NCBI RefSeq assembly: GCF_030936135.1
Contig: NC_082610.1
Location: 22,328,528-22,392,527 of the forward strand
DNA: 64,000 bases
Origin: Gavia stellata
Lineage: Eukaryota; Chordata; Aves; Gaviiformes; Gaviidae
Direction: 5' to 3'
In this document: positions 11,601 through 25,700 of the stretch, one piece after another
Layout of the letters: each line of letters begins with the position of its first letter
Position numbering within the stretch: the stretch's first letter is position 1
The notes under the pieces: generated by a model
Seen by the model: the letters and a program-made list of their open reading frames with translations, nothing else
Databases searched by the model: none
Told to the model about the DNA's origin: nothing
Program-made: the position numbers and the translations under genes

Positions 11601-13700
11601 ACGCAACGGTGCTGCACAGGGGAACTCCTGGGTCCCTTCCCATGGCTTCTGTTCCCCTGTTTCCCCTGGGAAATACTGGAGGGGAACAGGCCATTGAGGA
11701 GGAAAAGGATGGGGAGGAGGAGAGAAACAGTGGGGTGTTTGAAACCAGACACCTCAAGGGCACAGCTTGGCCTCAGATGCAGATCTGGTCCTGGGCTGAG
11801 CCCTGCCGAGCCTGGGACCGTCCTTAGAGCAGGCTTGGGTGAGGGTGCAAGGTACCGTCCCTGCTGCAGACTCTCATGTGCTGCCCTTCCCTTTCTCCTG
11901 GTGCAGTTCTGGAGCAATGGTCAAAAGGGGTCAATACGTACTTCAGCAGCCGGGAGCAATGCCCCTTCCCTCGCAACGGGGAAGCGCAGCTCTGTGAAGA
12001 CATTTACCCAGTCTTCCGTTACGCGCTGGTAAATTGGCTGGGCTGCGAGGAAGAAGAGGTAAGAAGTGCTGCTTTCCACGCCTGGGGCCACAGCGGGGAT
12101 GTCCACGTTGGTGGGTCTGTCTGTGGCTGGTGGGGTGCGAGCAGAGGGGTGAGGGGAGGGAGCGGTCTGAATGAGAAAGCATCCCAGGCCGGGAGCCTGC
12201 TGTCACTGTGCCTGGGGCTGGAGGCTCTCTGGCAGGAAGCAGCCGAGTCCTGGGGCCTTTCTGCAGGGAGGGCTGGGGTGCGAGCGTGGGGAACTGCTCT
12301 CTCTCCTCTGGAGTGAGCCCTTCTGCTGCAGGGCAGAAGGGAAAGGGAAACCCCTCCCAGTGGGAAGGGCAGACTGGTGTGCAGGCGATGCTGAGTGCTA
12401 GGCAGACCTTCAGCCCTCCAAGCAGAGCCTCTCCCTTCCCTCTTCAGGACAAGCAGGCTGTGCTCAGGGCGGTGGCTGCCATGATGGAGGTCCTGCTGCG
12501 TGAGGAGCAGCACCGCGAGCATGCCTGGGAGCAGCTCCTCTGGCTGCTGCACCAATCTCAGGAGGTCCGAGACACCTCCCGGGTCAACAAGGTGAGGTGT
12601 TGCGCAGGGCCCGGCGTGGCTGCTGGGGTGGGTCTGCGCGAGTGCCACGAGGCACTGGGGAGCTGTGGGGTGCCAGGAGGAGCTGGGAAGGCCTTAGAGA
12701 AGGAACAGGGAGGGGGAGAGCAGAGGAGGCCTGAGACTTCCCCGCGCTCTTTGGGCAAGAAAAGAGAAATGCGGGGAGGGGCCAGAAGGGAGGCAAGAGT
12801 CCCCGGGGCTCGTCTTCTCAGGAAGGGAGGCATTGCCATCTCTGTAGGGCTCTGTGTGTGGGAAGAGCTTTGCCCTAATGCCCAGGGCCGTGTCCAGTCC
12901 CGTCCAGTGAGGGCTGAGGTCTGATGAGTGGGAAGTGCCGGGAAATGGAGTTGTCAACAGCGGGCTCTGTTCAGAGGAAAGAGACCTTGCCGATGCTGCT
13001 CTGAGGGGAGGGCAAACAAGAAGCCCCATCCAGGAGGGTTTGTGGTTTTCCCTGGGAGCTGCTGTTAGGGACTCCCCTTCTCACAGATGTGCTGGATTTC
13101 TCCCTTCCCAGGTGCCTTTAAGTAGCTTTAGCCTCCGCTTCCTCCCCCGTTGTCTCACAGACCTTCCTGCAGGCCAGGAACATGGCAGGATTTGTGAGAC
13201 AGGTGCCACGTAGGTTCTTAAGGCTGCAGGAGGCCTGATCCTGGCTGTTCGGAATGGGCCTGAGGGGCAGCCCTGTTCCCACAGTGATTTCCCTCTCAGC
13301 CAAGTCGCAGCAGGACTCTGGGAGAGGAGGGCAGAGAGCACCCTTTCTTTTCAGTCCCCCTCAATGCTGATGCAGATTTCTTTAAAACAGACCTTGTTCC
13401 CACAGCTCCCTGACGTGACCAAAGAGCCTGGCCTGGCTCCTAAGGCAGAACTTCCCCGCTGCATCGCGCTGCAGGGTAAGGAGAGGAGACTGGGCGATCC
13501 CCCGTCGTGCTGTGGCGGCTCTCTCCCTGTCCTCGGCAGTCAGAGGCAGCTGCCTGCTAGTGCAGAATGCGATTTCTTCCCTGCAGCACGAATATGCCCT
13601 GAGGAGACGGGCATGTTTCTGCACTCCCCGGAGAGCAGTGGGAGCAAGGCCGGTCGCGTGGCAGCCCTGGGCCTGCTGGGAGCGCTGGCCCACTCTGACG
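8677..13700 (+). CDS. MROH gene, N-terminal exons 1-9 (residues 1-346)
   Basis: Exons are 8677-8750 (coding from 8735), 9261-9400, 10099-10221, 10750-10915, 11318-11416, 11907-12058, 12448-12591, 13391-13475 and 13587-13700. Phases after each are 1,0,0,1,1,0,0,1,1. Helical repeats begin around residue 53 (VETYWELESFLQG) and continue through DVLVALARSRFHFVMSELQS and RVAALGLLGALAHSD. Exon 8 could instead start at 13406, also in phase. Exon 9 seems to lack about 20-25 residues expected just before ARICPEETG. Sequence upstream at 13,539-13,586 could code in another frame only, so a small indel or exon shift is possible there. Confidence 0.85.
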
Positions 13701-16700
13701 GTCAGTGCCATGGGCCAGGGACAGAAGGCAGGGGTTGGGGCTGCTGGGCTGAGAGCAGGAACGGGCTGAAAGCGGTGCACCTGCACCCAAAAGGAGCTGC
13801 AAAGAGCGGGTCCCCCAGCCGAGCTGATGCCCTGCGACAGGGCTCGAGCTCTCCCCCGGCAGTTAGAAATGGTGGCACACCAGGGATGATGCTCCAAGCT
13901 CAGTAACACGGGCAGGCTGGTGGGTGGGCGGGTGGGCTGGTGCACAGGAGCTGCTTGTACCCATGCTGTTTCTCATGTGCTCTGTGTTACCATATTACCA
14001 TAGCTTTCAGTCCCTATAAAACAGCTGTGCCTCTAGAAATGGAGTCGCTCTGGCTACGCCGCTGCCTCCTGTGAAGTCAGTGTCAGGCCCCGCTTTTCTG
14101 TCCCGTTGGTGTGCGAAAAACTTGGAAGCTTCTGCCATTGGGGCTCTGCCTCAATGCACACCTCTGCATATCTCTTCCAGCACCTGCAGTGAGAGAGAAG
14201 CTGCCCCAGGTGATGGAGGCCATGGGGTCAGTGTGCAACAACCCCAGTGCCCAGGTGAGCTGGTTTGGGAAGGGACAGTGCCACCAGGGGAGGCAGAGGA
14301 AGCCTTTCCCTCAGGGCAGAGCTGGGGTGCCTGGGGAAGTGCCAGCGCATTGCCCAGGCAGTGGGTGATGGCTCCTCCCCGGGGAGAGCTGGCAGAGTGG
14401 AGCGGGGAGGTCGCTGTGCTCTGTGGGGCAAATGCCCATCCAGCCTGGTGCTAAAGCCCAGCCCTGATGGCAGGAGCGAAAGCTTCTGCCGTGAGCTTGT
14501 CATCTCTCTGCGAGCCACAGAGGCTGCCCCCAAGCAAAGGCGGCTTCCCTTTGGGTTTTGAACAGGAGGACCGTAACCACGCTCTCCCCTGGCAGGTGCG
14601 GAGGGCAGTTCTGGAGTTCATCCGGGAGCTGCTCAGCTCCGGCTCCCAGAGCTGCTGGGCATGGGATGTGGTGGGGCACATCTTCAGCGAGTTCAGCCGG
14701 ACCTCAGGCAGACTGGTAAGGGCAGAGTGGGACACCTGGGGCTTCCAGCGGTGCCTGGCCTGTGCTGAGAGCTTCTGCAGGCATCCTTGAGCATGGAGAG
14801 CTCCACGCTGCAGGGCCATCAGCGCCGGCGCTGCCATTGGAATGACCTGCAAATGGCTGTTCCTCCTGTGTGTGTGTGCTGATGTTGGTGGAGACGTCAG
14901 TGAATGATGAGGGTTTGCACCCGGGCGTGCCACCTGGGACTGTGGGGCTGCCTGCGCACCCCACAGGCTGAGCTGTGCCCACAGACACCTTCAGCAAAGC
15001 TGCCTTGCAAAGGGAGGGGTCTTCTAGGGACAGGACATCCTCCATCCTTAAGTGCTCACAGACAATCAGCAAAACACAGCCACTGCAGCCAGATGGGCCT
15101 GGCTAGAGGATCTTTCTGTGGTGGTCTCATACTCTGGTCCTCCAAAGCATGCCCTGCCCATCCAATAGCAGTCTGGGGACCCGCATCCCTTCTGGCAAGG
15201 GGACAGGCCGTCTGGCAGTCCCTTTGGTGAGTGTTTCCAGCTGGGTGCCCAGGAGATGAAGGATGGGCATGGCTGAGCCTTTTGCTGACTTGCTGAGGAT
15301 CTTCCCTCTGGCTAGAGCCTCCCTCCAACCAGGGGATCTGTGGGTGTTGCTTTGCTCCAGGGCTCGGGGAGGCTCTGCTTTGGGAGCAGGGCAAAGGAAA
15401 GAGCCAGGTTCTCCTCCACATCTGTCGGGCTGGGCGTGCTGCTGCCAGGGCTGGCATCGAGCACAGCCCTGCTGAAGGGCACGTTCCTCACCATGGCACG
15501 ACAGCAGCATTTGGGCCCTGGGGGACCGTGCAGACAAGCAGTGTCTCTTTCTGCTCCCAGGCTTCCTAGTCCTTCCCAGGGTCTGGGAAGTGGTTCCTGA
15601 GCTGGGTCTGGCCATTCTTGTCCTCCTTCTGGAGGTCAGTGCTCCTGGGAGGTTGGCGCAGGAGCACTGGTGAGGCCATGCCTGAGCCTTGTCGGTCAGG
15701 AGCTGAGAGTAACATGGGTTTTGCCAACTCTGTCTTACAGGTGGCAGGAGGCCTTTTTGCCTGGGTAACACCGGAGGAAGGAGCTCTTCGAGCCCTGTGT
15801 GTGGACATCCTGGGCTCGCTGGACGTCTCTCTGAGAGGGATGACCAAAGTAAGTCGCCCTGTGCCCTGCTGCTGTGGCCGCTTCTTGCCTTCAGGACATT
15901 TTTCTTCGTGCTTCCCCATGCTGTGAACCTCTCCCCTCACATGTGCTGAAGCACACAAGGCTCAGGGAAAAGCAGACCGTCACTTTTGTCTTTGAGCTGA
16001 ATAGAAATGCTGATGTGGTGAATTGTCCGGTTCTTCTCTGCAGCTCCTGTGGCCGAGGTTGCTGCAGTATGTGGTGCCAGCGCAGTACAGCGGCATGCTG
16101 ATCCCGCTCTCCCGCTGTCTCCGAGCCCTAGTTGAGAGACGGGAGAGTGCAGGGTGTGAAGAAGACGAGGAGGAGCCTGACGCCGTGGACTCCCAGGAGC
16201 AAGGTAGAAGCTAATGGTTTCAGCCAGGGGCTTGGCCAGTCTGTGTCTACATGCACCCTGCCAGCCCTCAGCAGAAGCCTGGGAGAACCAAAGGGCGGAG
16301 CCAGGCTCTGCTGCTGGGCACGAGGGGCTCTGCCCTGCATTGCCCCTTGCCCAGCGCAGAGGCCTGCCTCTCCTGCTCGCAGCACTCTCCTGGCGAGCTG
16401 GGGCTTGTTCCTGGCCATGCTGGAGCTGCCTTTGTCCCGTGCTGGGCAGCCCTAGGGATTTCTCCCGGGTCAATGCCATGGCAGCACAGCTGCTCTCAGC
16501 CCTGTGCGGGGCATCGGAGGCGCGATGGGCAGGGCATGGCAGGGGCTCGTTGGCTCACCCAGCCTTTCTTCCTCCCCACAGCCCGGCTGCCGGCTCCCCA
16601 GGCCCTGCTGGCTCGATTGCTGGTGAGTAGTGGGGCCCGGGGGAAAGAGCTTTTCTGGCCAGGGGTGGTGGGGGAGCCCAGGGCAGAGATGCTGTTGAGG

Positions 16701-19700
16701 CCAGTGCCGGGATCCCCCAAGGAGGAGGCAGTGTGCCTGAGACTGCCTGGGCCCGTCGGGTATCCCACTCCTTTCTTGGGGCTAGCAGCACCCCGGGTGC
16801 AGGAGCGGCATCGAGCTCCCTCCATCCCTCCATCCCTCCCTCCCTCCCGGGAAAAACTGCAGCTCTGGTGGCAGGAGTGACCCTTCTCTCCTGCCCTCGC
16901 CTAGGTGGTGGCAGCAGCTCCTCACAAGAGCGGCGAACGTGCCGTCGCTGCCTTGCAGCTGCTGCAGGCCCTGCATGGCAGGATACACCGAGCCTTGGGG
17001 GTGGTGTGGACTACCGAGATCCCCCTCCTGCTGCAGTACTTGGAAGGTAAAGTGCGGGTGGGGAGGGAGAGGCTGGGGGGAGGGAAGGGGGTCAGGAAAA
17101 TGCAGCTTCCCAGCGTGATGGAGGAGAATTGTCCCCAGTTCCCCAGCACTTGCTCTGCAGCCTTTCCCCTTCCAGGGAGCCAAAGCTGAGGCTGGGGGCA
17201 GCCGTCCCCCAGTGTCGATTTGGCCCAGGGGATGGATGGGGTGTTGATGTCCTTTTGGAGGGCAGGTCTTGGCGGCACCCCCATGTCCTGGCCGGGACGG
17301 TGTTTGGGGGAGGGACAGGACTGGTGCTCCTGGAGGGGGTGCAGCCCCTGGCTTTGGAGAACCAAGTTGCCAGGCCAGGCCAGGTTTGCAGCAGCTGTCC
17401 TTGGCAATAGCCTGGGAGAAAAGCTGCAAATGGGCAGAAAGTGGTGGGTCATTAAGGAGAAAATGTGTGTTGCCAATGCACGCTGGCACGCAGTGGTCGG
17501 AGTTGTTCTGGGAGCTGCAGTCAAGCAGTGGGGATCTGTTGTGGACAGCACGTCCTTGCCCAGCTTGAATCAGTGGCCCTGACAAATGTTCCTGGGATCC
17601 CTCCTGTGTCTTTGGCCTCACAAGGGCTTTGGTGTAGGTACTTGTAGGCCCTTTCTAGTGTGATGGCCTGGGAATGGTGGGAGGTCTGACCGCAGAGGAG
17701 ACCACAGGGCTCGTCTTTGGTGTGAGCTTAAATAGCAGCGAGGGCTTTTGCTTCCTCTTGCTTTCTAGGGAAAACCGAGAGGTCCCTGGACTCTGCAGAG
17801 TGGGAGCATCATGTGCTCAAGGTACAGCTTCCTTGGGGGGTGTCACAAATAGAGGGGGAGAAGAGGGAACAGACAAAGTTGTGGGAGGAAGCTCGGGGCT
17901 GCCTGTGTAGGCAGCAGGAGGTGGGGGCACCTCCTGAGTGCCCTGTGCCTCCCCCCACAGTGGGTGCCTGCCCGCTCAGAGGAGCTGCTGTCTGCGCACG
18001 TGCCACGGCTGATGGCTAATGCCCTCTATCGCTGTGGCACACGCCTTAGCACTGCCTCCTCCTCTATGTCTGGCATGCCGGGGGGCTCTCGCCTGAGGTG
18101 TTAGGAGAAGAGGGAGGCTGGTGAAAAGAGGGCTGGGTGGGGCAGGGGAAGAGTCTGCCATTCCCAGCAGTGTCCCGGGACATGCGAGCGTAGAAAGGAT
18201 CCTGGCCAAGGGCAGGGGAACACTCGCTTCCTCTCTGTTCCCCACAGTTCCTGCGAGCGTCACTGGAGCCCATCGAGGACAGGGCCTGGACCATGGGCCT
18301 GAGCCAGGAGCTGAGCCAGCAGCTGGGCAGCTCTGCCCCCGGCTCCTGGGAGAAGGTGTGTCTCCTGCCCCGCGCCAGGGCTGGGGCTCTGCCCACGCAG
18401 GCGCTTTTCATTGCTTCCCCTTCTCTTGCCCCCAAAATGCACCTCCCTGGGCTACTCCAGTGGCTGGCTACCACCAGGGGTGGTCGGGTCTGTCTGGGGC
18501 CAGACCTTTCCTGACAGGTCGGGCCATGAGCACATCTCGGACGTGGCCTCTTCTCTTGCAGCTTTTCCTGTACAAGGCCCTTGGAACAGTGCTGGCAGCT
18601 TGTCAGGATCTCAGACACGTCCAAGGGCAGGTGCTGAGGTTCCTGCAGGAGACAAGCTTTGTGCAGCTGTCTGAAGCCCAGGTGAGGTGATGTTCATGTC
18701 CTGCGCATCCCCTACCTGTTCCTGGGGGAGAGGCAGGGCTGCTCCAGACCTCGATTTCCCCCATGCTGCCATTTCCCCCTTGCCGCAATGTCCTGCCTGG
18801 CCATTGTTGCTGGCCATGGCCGAGTGCCTGGGCTGGAGCCAACTCCCTGTTTCTCTGTGGTTGCAGGGAATGATTTCTGTTGTGTCCCACACGGCTGAGA
18901 GCCACTTCCATCTGGTCTTGGACACGGTGACCATGTTCTCCGCTGCTTTCACCAGAGGCTGGTTTTATCGGACTTCCATGGGCTGGAAGGTGAAGGAGCC
19001 AGGGTTTCCCTGTTTGGCTTTCCTTTTTTGGCCTTCTTTCACTTCTACACCTGCAGCAGCCAAGTTGTGGCAGCTGCCTTTAGATAAGCATTCGTGTAAG
19101 AGCTAGCCGAGACCTCTGTTTCAGAGGGGACGTCCTGGCATTGGGGCCCCTGAGGTGTCTTTGGGGAGGAGGGGGTTTGACACCGGGTGGATCAGAGCCA
19201 CCCAGCTGGGGCAGCTGCAGCGGTTGCTTGCTTGCAGCCACCTTGCCCCTGACTTAACTTCAGCAGGAGCTGGCGACAAGGGGGTGGGCACGGTGCGACA
19301 CTCTGACCCTTCCCCAAAGCTGAGGGCCAAGAGCAGGAGCCTGGTGAAGTCTCGCTGGCTCTGCTCCCCACCTGGGGGCTGTGGGGAAGCCTTTCAGGGC
19401 AGGGCAGGGCCCTACAGAGAGAGCGGTGCAGCCTGGCCTGGGGAGGTGAGCAGAGTGGGCTCATCTGCACCCCTGACGCGCACGGGCTGCGCGTCTCTGA
19501 GCAGGACCGTGGCAGGCTATGTCAGATACCTTTCCACAGAAAGGTTCCAGGCAGCTCCTCGACCTCTCAAATCAGTGGTAAAAGAGCCAGCAGTGTGTGA
19601 TGCTGGCTGCCCCTCGTCCCCATCCCCATGCGAGATCCCAAGCTGTGGGATGGGAACAACTTCTGGCCCTGGAGCTCGCAGCTCGAGGAGTGGCTTGGGA

Positions 19701-22700
19701 AGCTGCTGGGAGGTGCCCAGGGAAACAAGGAGCTGGTGAGGGTGCGGGGCAGGGCCTGCTGCAGGAGCCTGCCAAAGTCCCGGGGCTGACCTCTCGGGGC
19801 GTCTCTGTTGACACAGGTCCAGCGGTGGCAGAAGATGGAGAGCGCCCAGGCCATTCGTGCTGCTCTGATGCGCACCTACAGCGGCATTGCGCTGCGTGCC
19901 CCCAAGGAGCAGCTGCTCACCCGCGTGGATAAAGAAATCGTGGGCAACATCCTGCGGCTCTCCAGAGCTAAACAGAGGGTAGGAGCATGGGGCGCGCAGG
20001 GCAGGGATGCGCCAGGGCAGGGTGTCCCAGCTCCAGCCCCTTGGGGCTGGGGTGTACCGAGATGGTCAGTCTCTTTCTAAAGATCTCCCAAGGAAGGGTT
20101 TGTCCTCAACGTCCAGATCCAGCCCCCCATGGGTTTCCCCTGCCCATGCTCTTCTTCTACCTCTCAGCCCTTCAAAGAGTTGAAGGGGTGCTTTGCTGTC
20201 TTTGGCCTCAGGACTTGCAGCTCAAGCTCGCCCTGGTGCAGAGCATCACCGAGGTCAGCTGTGCCATCCAGGCTGTGGGCGACTGCGGCAGCTTTGAGCT
20301 GTCCTTAAAGCAGGAGGCAACGTGGACCTTGCTGGTGAGTGCCTGTAGCCGGGGCGGTCGCACGGGGGAGTTTTGGGCTGTGCCATCGGACTCCTTACCC
20401 CAGAGGCACGATGGTCTCTGGGCTTCACGTGAGCTCCTGGAGCTGTGTCCGGAGCTGGTGGGGCTCTTGAGTGCTGGTGCTGGGTGGCTGTGGTTGGGGA
20501 GCAGGGTCCCTTCTGCGGTGCCTTTGGGGATGCGTGGGGGTGACGGGGCAGTGTCTGCCCAGGCCTGGCAGCAGAACGTGTCCCCCCAGGGGAGGCAGGA
20601 GGGCCGTCCCGTGCCCCTGCCAACTCTGTGCTTCTCTCTCTGGGACTTGCAGGACTGGATCAAGGGGGAGCCCTGGGACTCCCTGGTGTATGGGGTGTTC
20701 CAGGCCCTGGAGGAGTTGAGGTGAGGTCTGTTCCACCGTGTGCCCCATCCCAGCTGGCTGGGGCAGCCCCAGTGGCCTTGAGCATGGGGCCGGGAGCTGC
20801 TGGGGCTGTGGAGTGGGAGGGTGTCCCCCATGTCGGGTGTCTCCCCCAGGAAGGGAGCCCCCGGGGTTCCTTAACCTGGGGGCAGGGGTTTGCCTGCTGC
20901 CTGGGAGGAGGCAGGAATTGCTGGCGCTGAAGGCAGTGCTCGCTGGCATGGGCGGGGGTGTTGGATTTGGGGCCCTCGATTAGGAGGAACCCAGGTGTGG
21001 TTTGAGCCACTCTGGAGACAGTAAATCTCCTTTGTGTTTTCTCTTCCTTTTTCCTCTGGCCAGCAAGCTGAGGCCACCTCTGAGGCGGCAGGAAAATCGC
21101 AAGCTGCTGTCAGTGTGCTGCCAGAGTGTCTTGTCCTGTCCTTCCGAGGACCAGATGAAAAAGGGCAGGAAGACAGTGAGGGCAGCTGTGAACATGCAGG
21201 TACCCGCCGGCCAGTGCCTGCCCACCCCTGGGTCAGGATCCCACCTCAGTGCGCCCCGGCAGCCCCCATGATGCAGAACCTCAGCTCTGCTTTCCTGCTT
21301 TCAGCTTCTGCACAGGAGATGCATGGAAGATCTGGGCCATCTCCTAGAAACCTTTCTGGAGGCAGAGGTGACCTCTGCCTGCTTTGATGACGTGGTCCAT
21401 GTGAGTAGCCATGGGGCAAGAGGGAAAGTGTTGCAGGGGCAGAGAGTGGAGGCCTTAGAGGGTGTTAGGAGGTGGATACCTTTCCTGCAGGAACGTGGGG
21501 CTTTGGCTCCTTGCTCTGAGGCTGTGCGTCTGGCCGGGGCGAGGGGCTGAGCTGGGGGACGGGAGCGCCCGGCCACTGCAGCCTCAGGCCAGGCAGAGCA
21601 GTGGGCCCTGATAGAGGGAAAGCCCAGAGCCAGCCCTGAGCTGGCTGAGAGCAGCCTGGAGGAAGGCTGGAGTGGGGAGACGCTGGCAGGGTAGCAACAG
21701 CGGGCTCAGGGCAGAGGCGGCTGGAGGGAGCAAGGCGGTGGAGGCAGCAGTGCCAGTGCTCGGTGGGGCTGGGGATGGCACTGGGAAGGGGCCAGAGAAG
21801 GAGGGAGTTGGAGAGGGATCTCAGGGAGAGAAAGATGCCTGTTGTGAGAGAGATGCACCCTGCCTCAGGTCCTGAAGGGCTGGCTCACCTCAGCCAAAGA
21901 ATGGGAGCGGGAGAGAGCCCTGCAGGTTTGCACCCACGTGCTGGGAGCTTGCAAGGAGCGATTCAAGCTCATGGTGAGTAGAGCCCCCTCGCGTGCCCTG
22001 GCGCCCTTTTCCCATCATTCATGGCCCCAGAAGGGAGCCCTGCCCAACTGGGTGCTGGGTTTTGGGGCTCCAGGGATTACGGGGCAGCCCTTCTGCCTGC
22101 CCCTCTGCCCGGTCGCTGCTCAGGGAGCAGGATGGGCGATAGAGGGGAGTGGGTGCTGGGGCTGCCTGCGACCCTTTTCCTGCTGCTCTCCCCTGCAGAG
22201 AGGACGTCCTTGCAAGCGGTTCGGCTCCCTGGTGGGATTGCTGGCGACTCTGACCAGCGACTGCCTGGCCACGTCCCGCCAGAGGGCATGGGTCTGCCTT
22301 GGCTACCTTCTCCAAATGCAAGGTAAGGAGAGTGGGCGCTTCCCAGCCTTGCTCAGCCTGATCCTCCCTCCCTTCCCGGCCTGGCACCACTGGGATCCTG
22401 CAGGGCCAGGCCCTGTCCCCAGGAGGGAAGGGGGAGGCAACGTGCTTGGCTGGTTTTGTGTCCCCACTCTGTTAGCCCTCTGCCTCCCTGGCCATCTCAG
22501 GAAGGATCCCTGGGAGAGGGTCGCTGAGGCCCACCTCTGCAGCGCATGTGTGCGGTTGGTCAGGGCCATCCCCCACTGCTGTCTGAGAGCAGGACATTGC
22601 CACCAATGCTGGGGACTGTCCCCCTCCATGTCTGCCCCCCTCCACGTTCCAGGAGAGACAGAGGGTGGTCAGACAACTCGCTCGGATGAGGCCCCTGACA

Positions 22701-25700
22701 TTCCAGAGGGTGCCTTCCCCCTTGCTCCCTGCCTTGAGCCTGGAGAGACAGGCAGCTCCCCAGGCAAACTATCCAAACTCATCACCGCCAGGGAAGAAAT
22801 CTCCTGCCGAGCACAAGAGAGGAAAACAATTTGCTGCCCAGAGCAAACTGGGCAGGGAAGAGGGATCTGAACTGCAGGCCCGGGGCGTGCCGCGAAGAGT
22901 TGTGTTTGAACCGTTTCCTCTTCAGGCAGCAGGGTCTGCCTGTGCTGAGGCAGTCACGGGGAGGTTTCCTGCCTCCCAGAGATGATGGTGGCCTGTGTGG
23001 GAATAGGGGACACAGCTGCTGGGATCAGAGGCCAGTAGCTGCTGAAACCCTGAAGCCCCAACAAATGGTTGAAGGAGGAAGAGGGCTCTTTCCAGCCTGG
23101 GATTTGTCAGCCATTTATCAGCTCGGGAAATCCTGCTGCACCGAGTTCAGGAGGGCCCTGGGTTTCCCTGTGGCTTTCACTGCCACCCCCTGCGTTCTCC
23201 TTTAGCAGTATCTAGGGCCAGAGGTTGCCTTTCTGTGGGCGTGACTCCCCTTTTCTCCTGGTGTTTGTTCCAGCCAGGACCATGGAGGTGGTGCCTCAGG
23301 CAGATGAGATCAGGTGCCTTGGTGAGGAGCTGAACAGCCCAGACACCGTGCAGACCTGTGCCAAAATAGCAAAGGTAACTGGCCCCAAAAGAGCGGGGTG
23401 GGGGCCCAGCTCCTGGGCTCCTGCACATCTCCCTGCTCCCCTCCAGAGTGTCTCGCTGTCTCCAGAGCAAGCTGTCCAGGATGGCTGTTGTTAGCAAGTA
23501 GCAGGAGGCTCTGAGACAAGACTGTCCTTTAGGCATGCTGGAGTATATACCGTATATGTGTGCGTGTGTGATTGCTCTTGTCAGAATACAAATTTGGTAC
23601 ATAATAAGCAAACAACATGGGGGGCGACACTTCCCAATCGGGTAGCTGCATCAGATGTAAACAGCACTGTATGCACAGCAGGAGGAAAAAGTGATTGCCC
23701 CCTGCACGACTGCCGAACTAACAGTTCTGTCAAGTTTCCTTTCCATTCTGAATTGCTGGAGCAGAGCTGTGACGTGGTCTCTCTTGTTCCTGACTTCTCT
23801 CCAGGCTGTTTGCAAGTGCATCCCTCCAGCGCAGGCTACGGACTTCCTGACTGCGGTCCTGGACAGCTTGCTGCACGTCACACCCACGTGTGTGAAGCCA
23901 CTATGGAAGTGGGTGTTCATCTTCCTGGTGGAATGCAGGAAGGAAATAGTCCAGGAGGTAAAGGCGACCTTTTTCCCATTTGACTTTGTCTTTGCTCCTG
24001 TTGGCTGTTTAACGACACCCTGTGCAGTTGGCACAGGCTCAAGAAATGCCACCTGTGTGTCGAGCCAAGGGGCTGCTGAAGGAGTCAGGTGCCCTTGCAG
24101 AGGCCCTGCAAGGCGTCTTTAGGGTCTCAAAGGGCGTGTTTGGTTTTGCTCTTGCATCACTACACATATGTGGGGAGAGTTCTTCAAGTGTTGGGTGTGA
24201 AACGTGCCCGTGTCCTCTGTGTGCACAAGGGCGCGCAGCTGCTCGTACGGTTGGGCCCAGGCACATGCAGTGACTGAGTCTGTGCGTGTGAGCGCGTGCA
24301 TGTGTGCGTATGTGCGCACAATTGCCAAGAGCACACCCAGCTCCAGACGTGAGCCAGGGCCAGGCAGGGTGGAAGGGGTGAGGTTTCAAGCTAGGTCTGG
24401 ACTCTGTCTCAATGGAGCAGGCACTGCTCCTGTGCTGAATGACTGTGTCTGGGCCCCGCAGGAGGGGGTAAAGGATGCACCGAGCCCTTCTTTCTCCTCC
24501 ATTTCCATTCAGGTGCCAAAAATCCTGAAGACCCTTTGCACCTACATGCGGCAGAGCACCCACAGGCCCTTCCTGCTCCGGGCCGTGTTTCTCCTCGCCC
24601 ACTTTCACCAGGAGCCCGTCGTCAGCAGTCTCCTCCGGAAAGGTCTGCCCATGGACAGGTACGTGCACCAGCCACTTCCCCACTGTAGTCAAACAGAGAC
24701 CCCACAGCTTGCGTGCACTGGGGTGGTCCAGTTAAGAAGCAGGTCTTTTTTCTGCCTGAGCTGTCTTGAGTGTTGCAAGACTGCGTGCTTGTGTCTCTGC
24801 CGTGAGTGGGGCGTTGGAAGCCCCATTGCGGACGAGGAGAAGGTTTGAGGGCACTGCAGGACTGCGAAGATAGGGGTTCAGGGGTGAACATCTGTTCCCT
24901 TGCAGTGACACGGTGGAGCTGTGGAGGAGCCTGGGGAGAAGCACCATTGGGATTCAGGTCCTGAGGTGCCTAGTGGAGAAACTAAACAGAGCAGGAAACA
25001 ACTGCCTGGGGACTGACTCGTCCCCTTGTGAGCGGCACAACCATCAGACTGCTCTGGAGACTTTGATGGTACGTTCAACAGTAGACACGTTTCTGCAGCT
25101 TTGCATCTGCTTTGTAACTCCTACTTCGGCACGAGGGAGTCAGGTGCCCTTTGCAGATGCCCCTGGAGACTCCCAGGGCGCTGTGCTGGGCCAGCCTCAA
25201 GCAGTGTGGGGAGCTGGGACAGCCTTTGCTCCTGAGCCACAAGGCTGTTGCAGAAGTGACAATTGCGGACAGTAACCCCCCTGCCCCAGGCAGGCAGGGG
25301 AACCAGGCTGGTGGGAAAAGGCCTTGCCTGAAGAGGGGCTTCTTGGTCACGTTTCTCTGCAGATCACCCATGCCATCTCCAAAGTGGTGCTTGCCCTGAG
25401 GAGCACGGAGGAGCTCAGGCAGCTGCTTCCCCACCTCCTTCCCAGCCTCCTGAGGTGGGCCAGCGAAACCCTGGGCGAGGAGAGGCTGCTTTCCCCCCTG
25501 GGAGAAGGCTGGAGACAGCTGTTCCTCAAGGGCCAGGTGCTTGAGGAGAAGCCATGCAGGTAAGGAGCCGAAGGGGCAGATGGCGGGGCTGGCTTCGGTT
25601 CCCCTCGCCAAGGCACGTGCCTTTGTGGGGCTGAGGGAGGGCTTCGCCTGCCCCGCTTCCTAGATGAGCAAACTGCTCGTCGTGGTTGGGTGTACTTCTG

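Noticed and set aside
17961..18100. Exon-like stretch after CCCCCCACAG in an MROH intron
   Set aside because: The neighbouring exons (ending HHVLK and starting FLRASLEP) already join in phase and in family order, leaving no place for it.
21938..22870. 310-codon plus frame through several MROH exons and introns
   Set aside because: It is a read-through of GC-rich introns. The true exons 21,869-21,973 and 22,199-22,322 use defined splice sites and a different frame in part.
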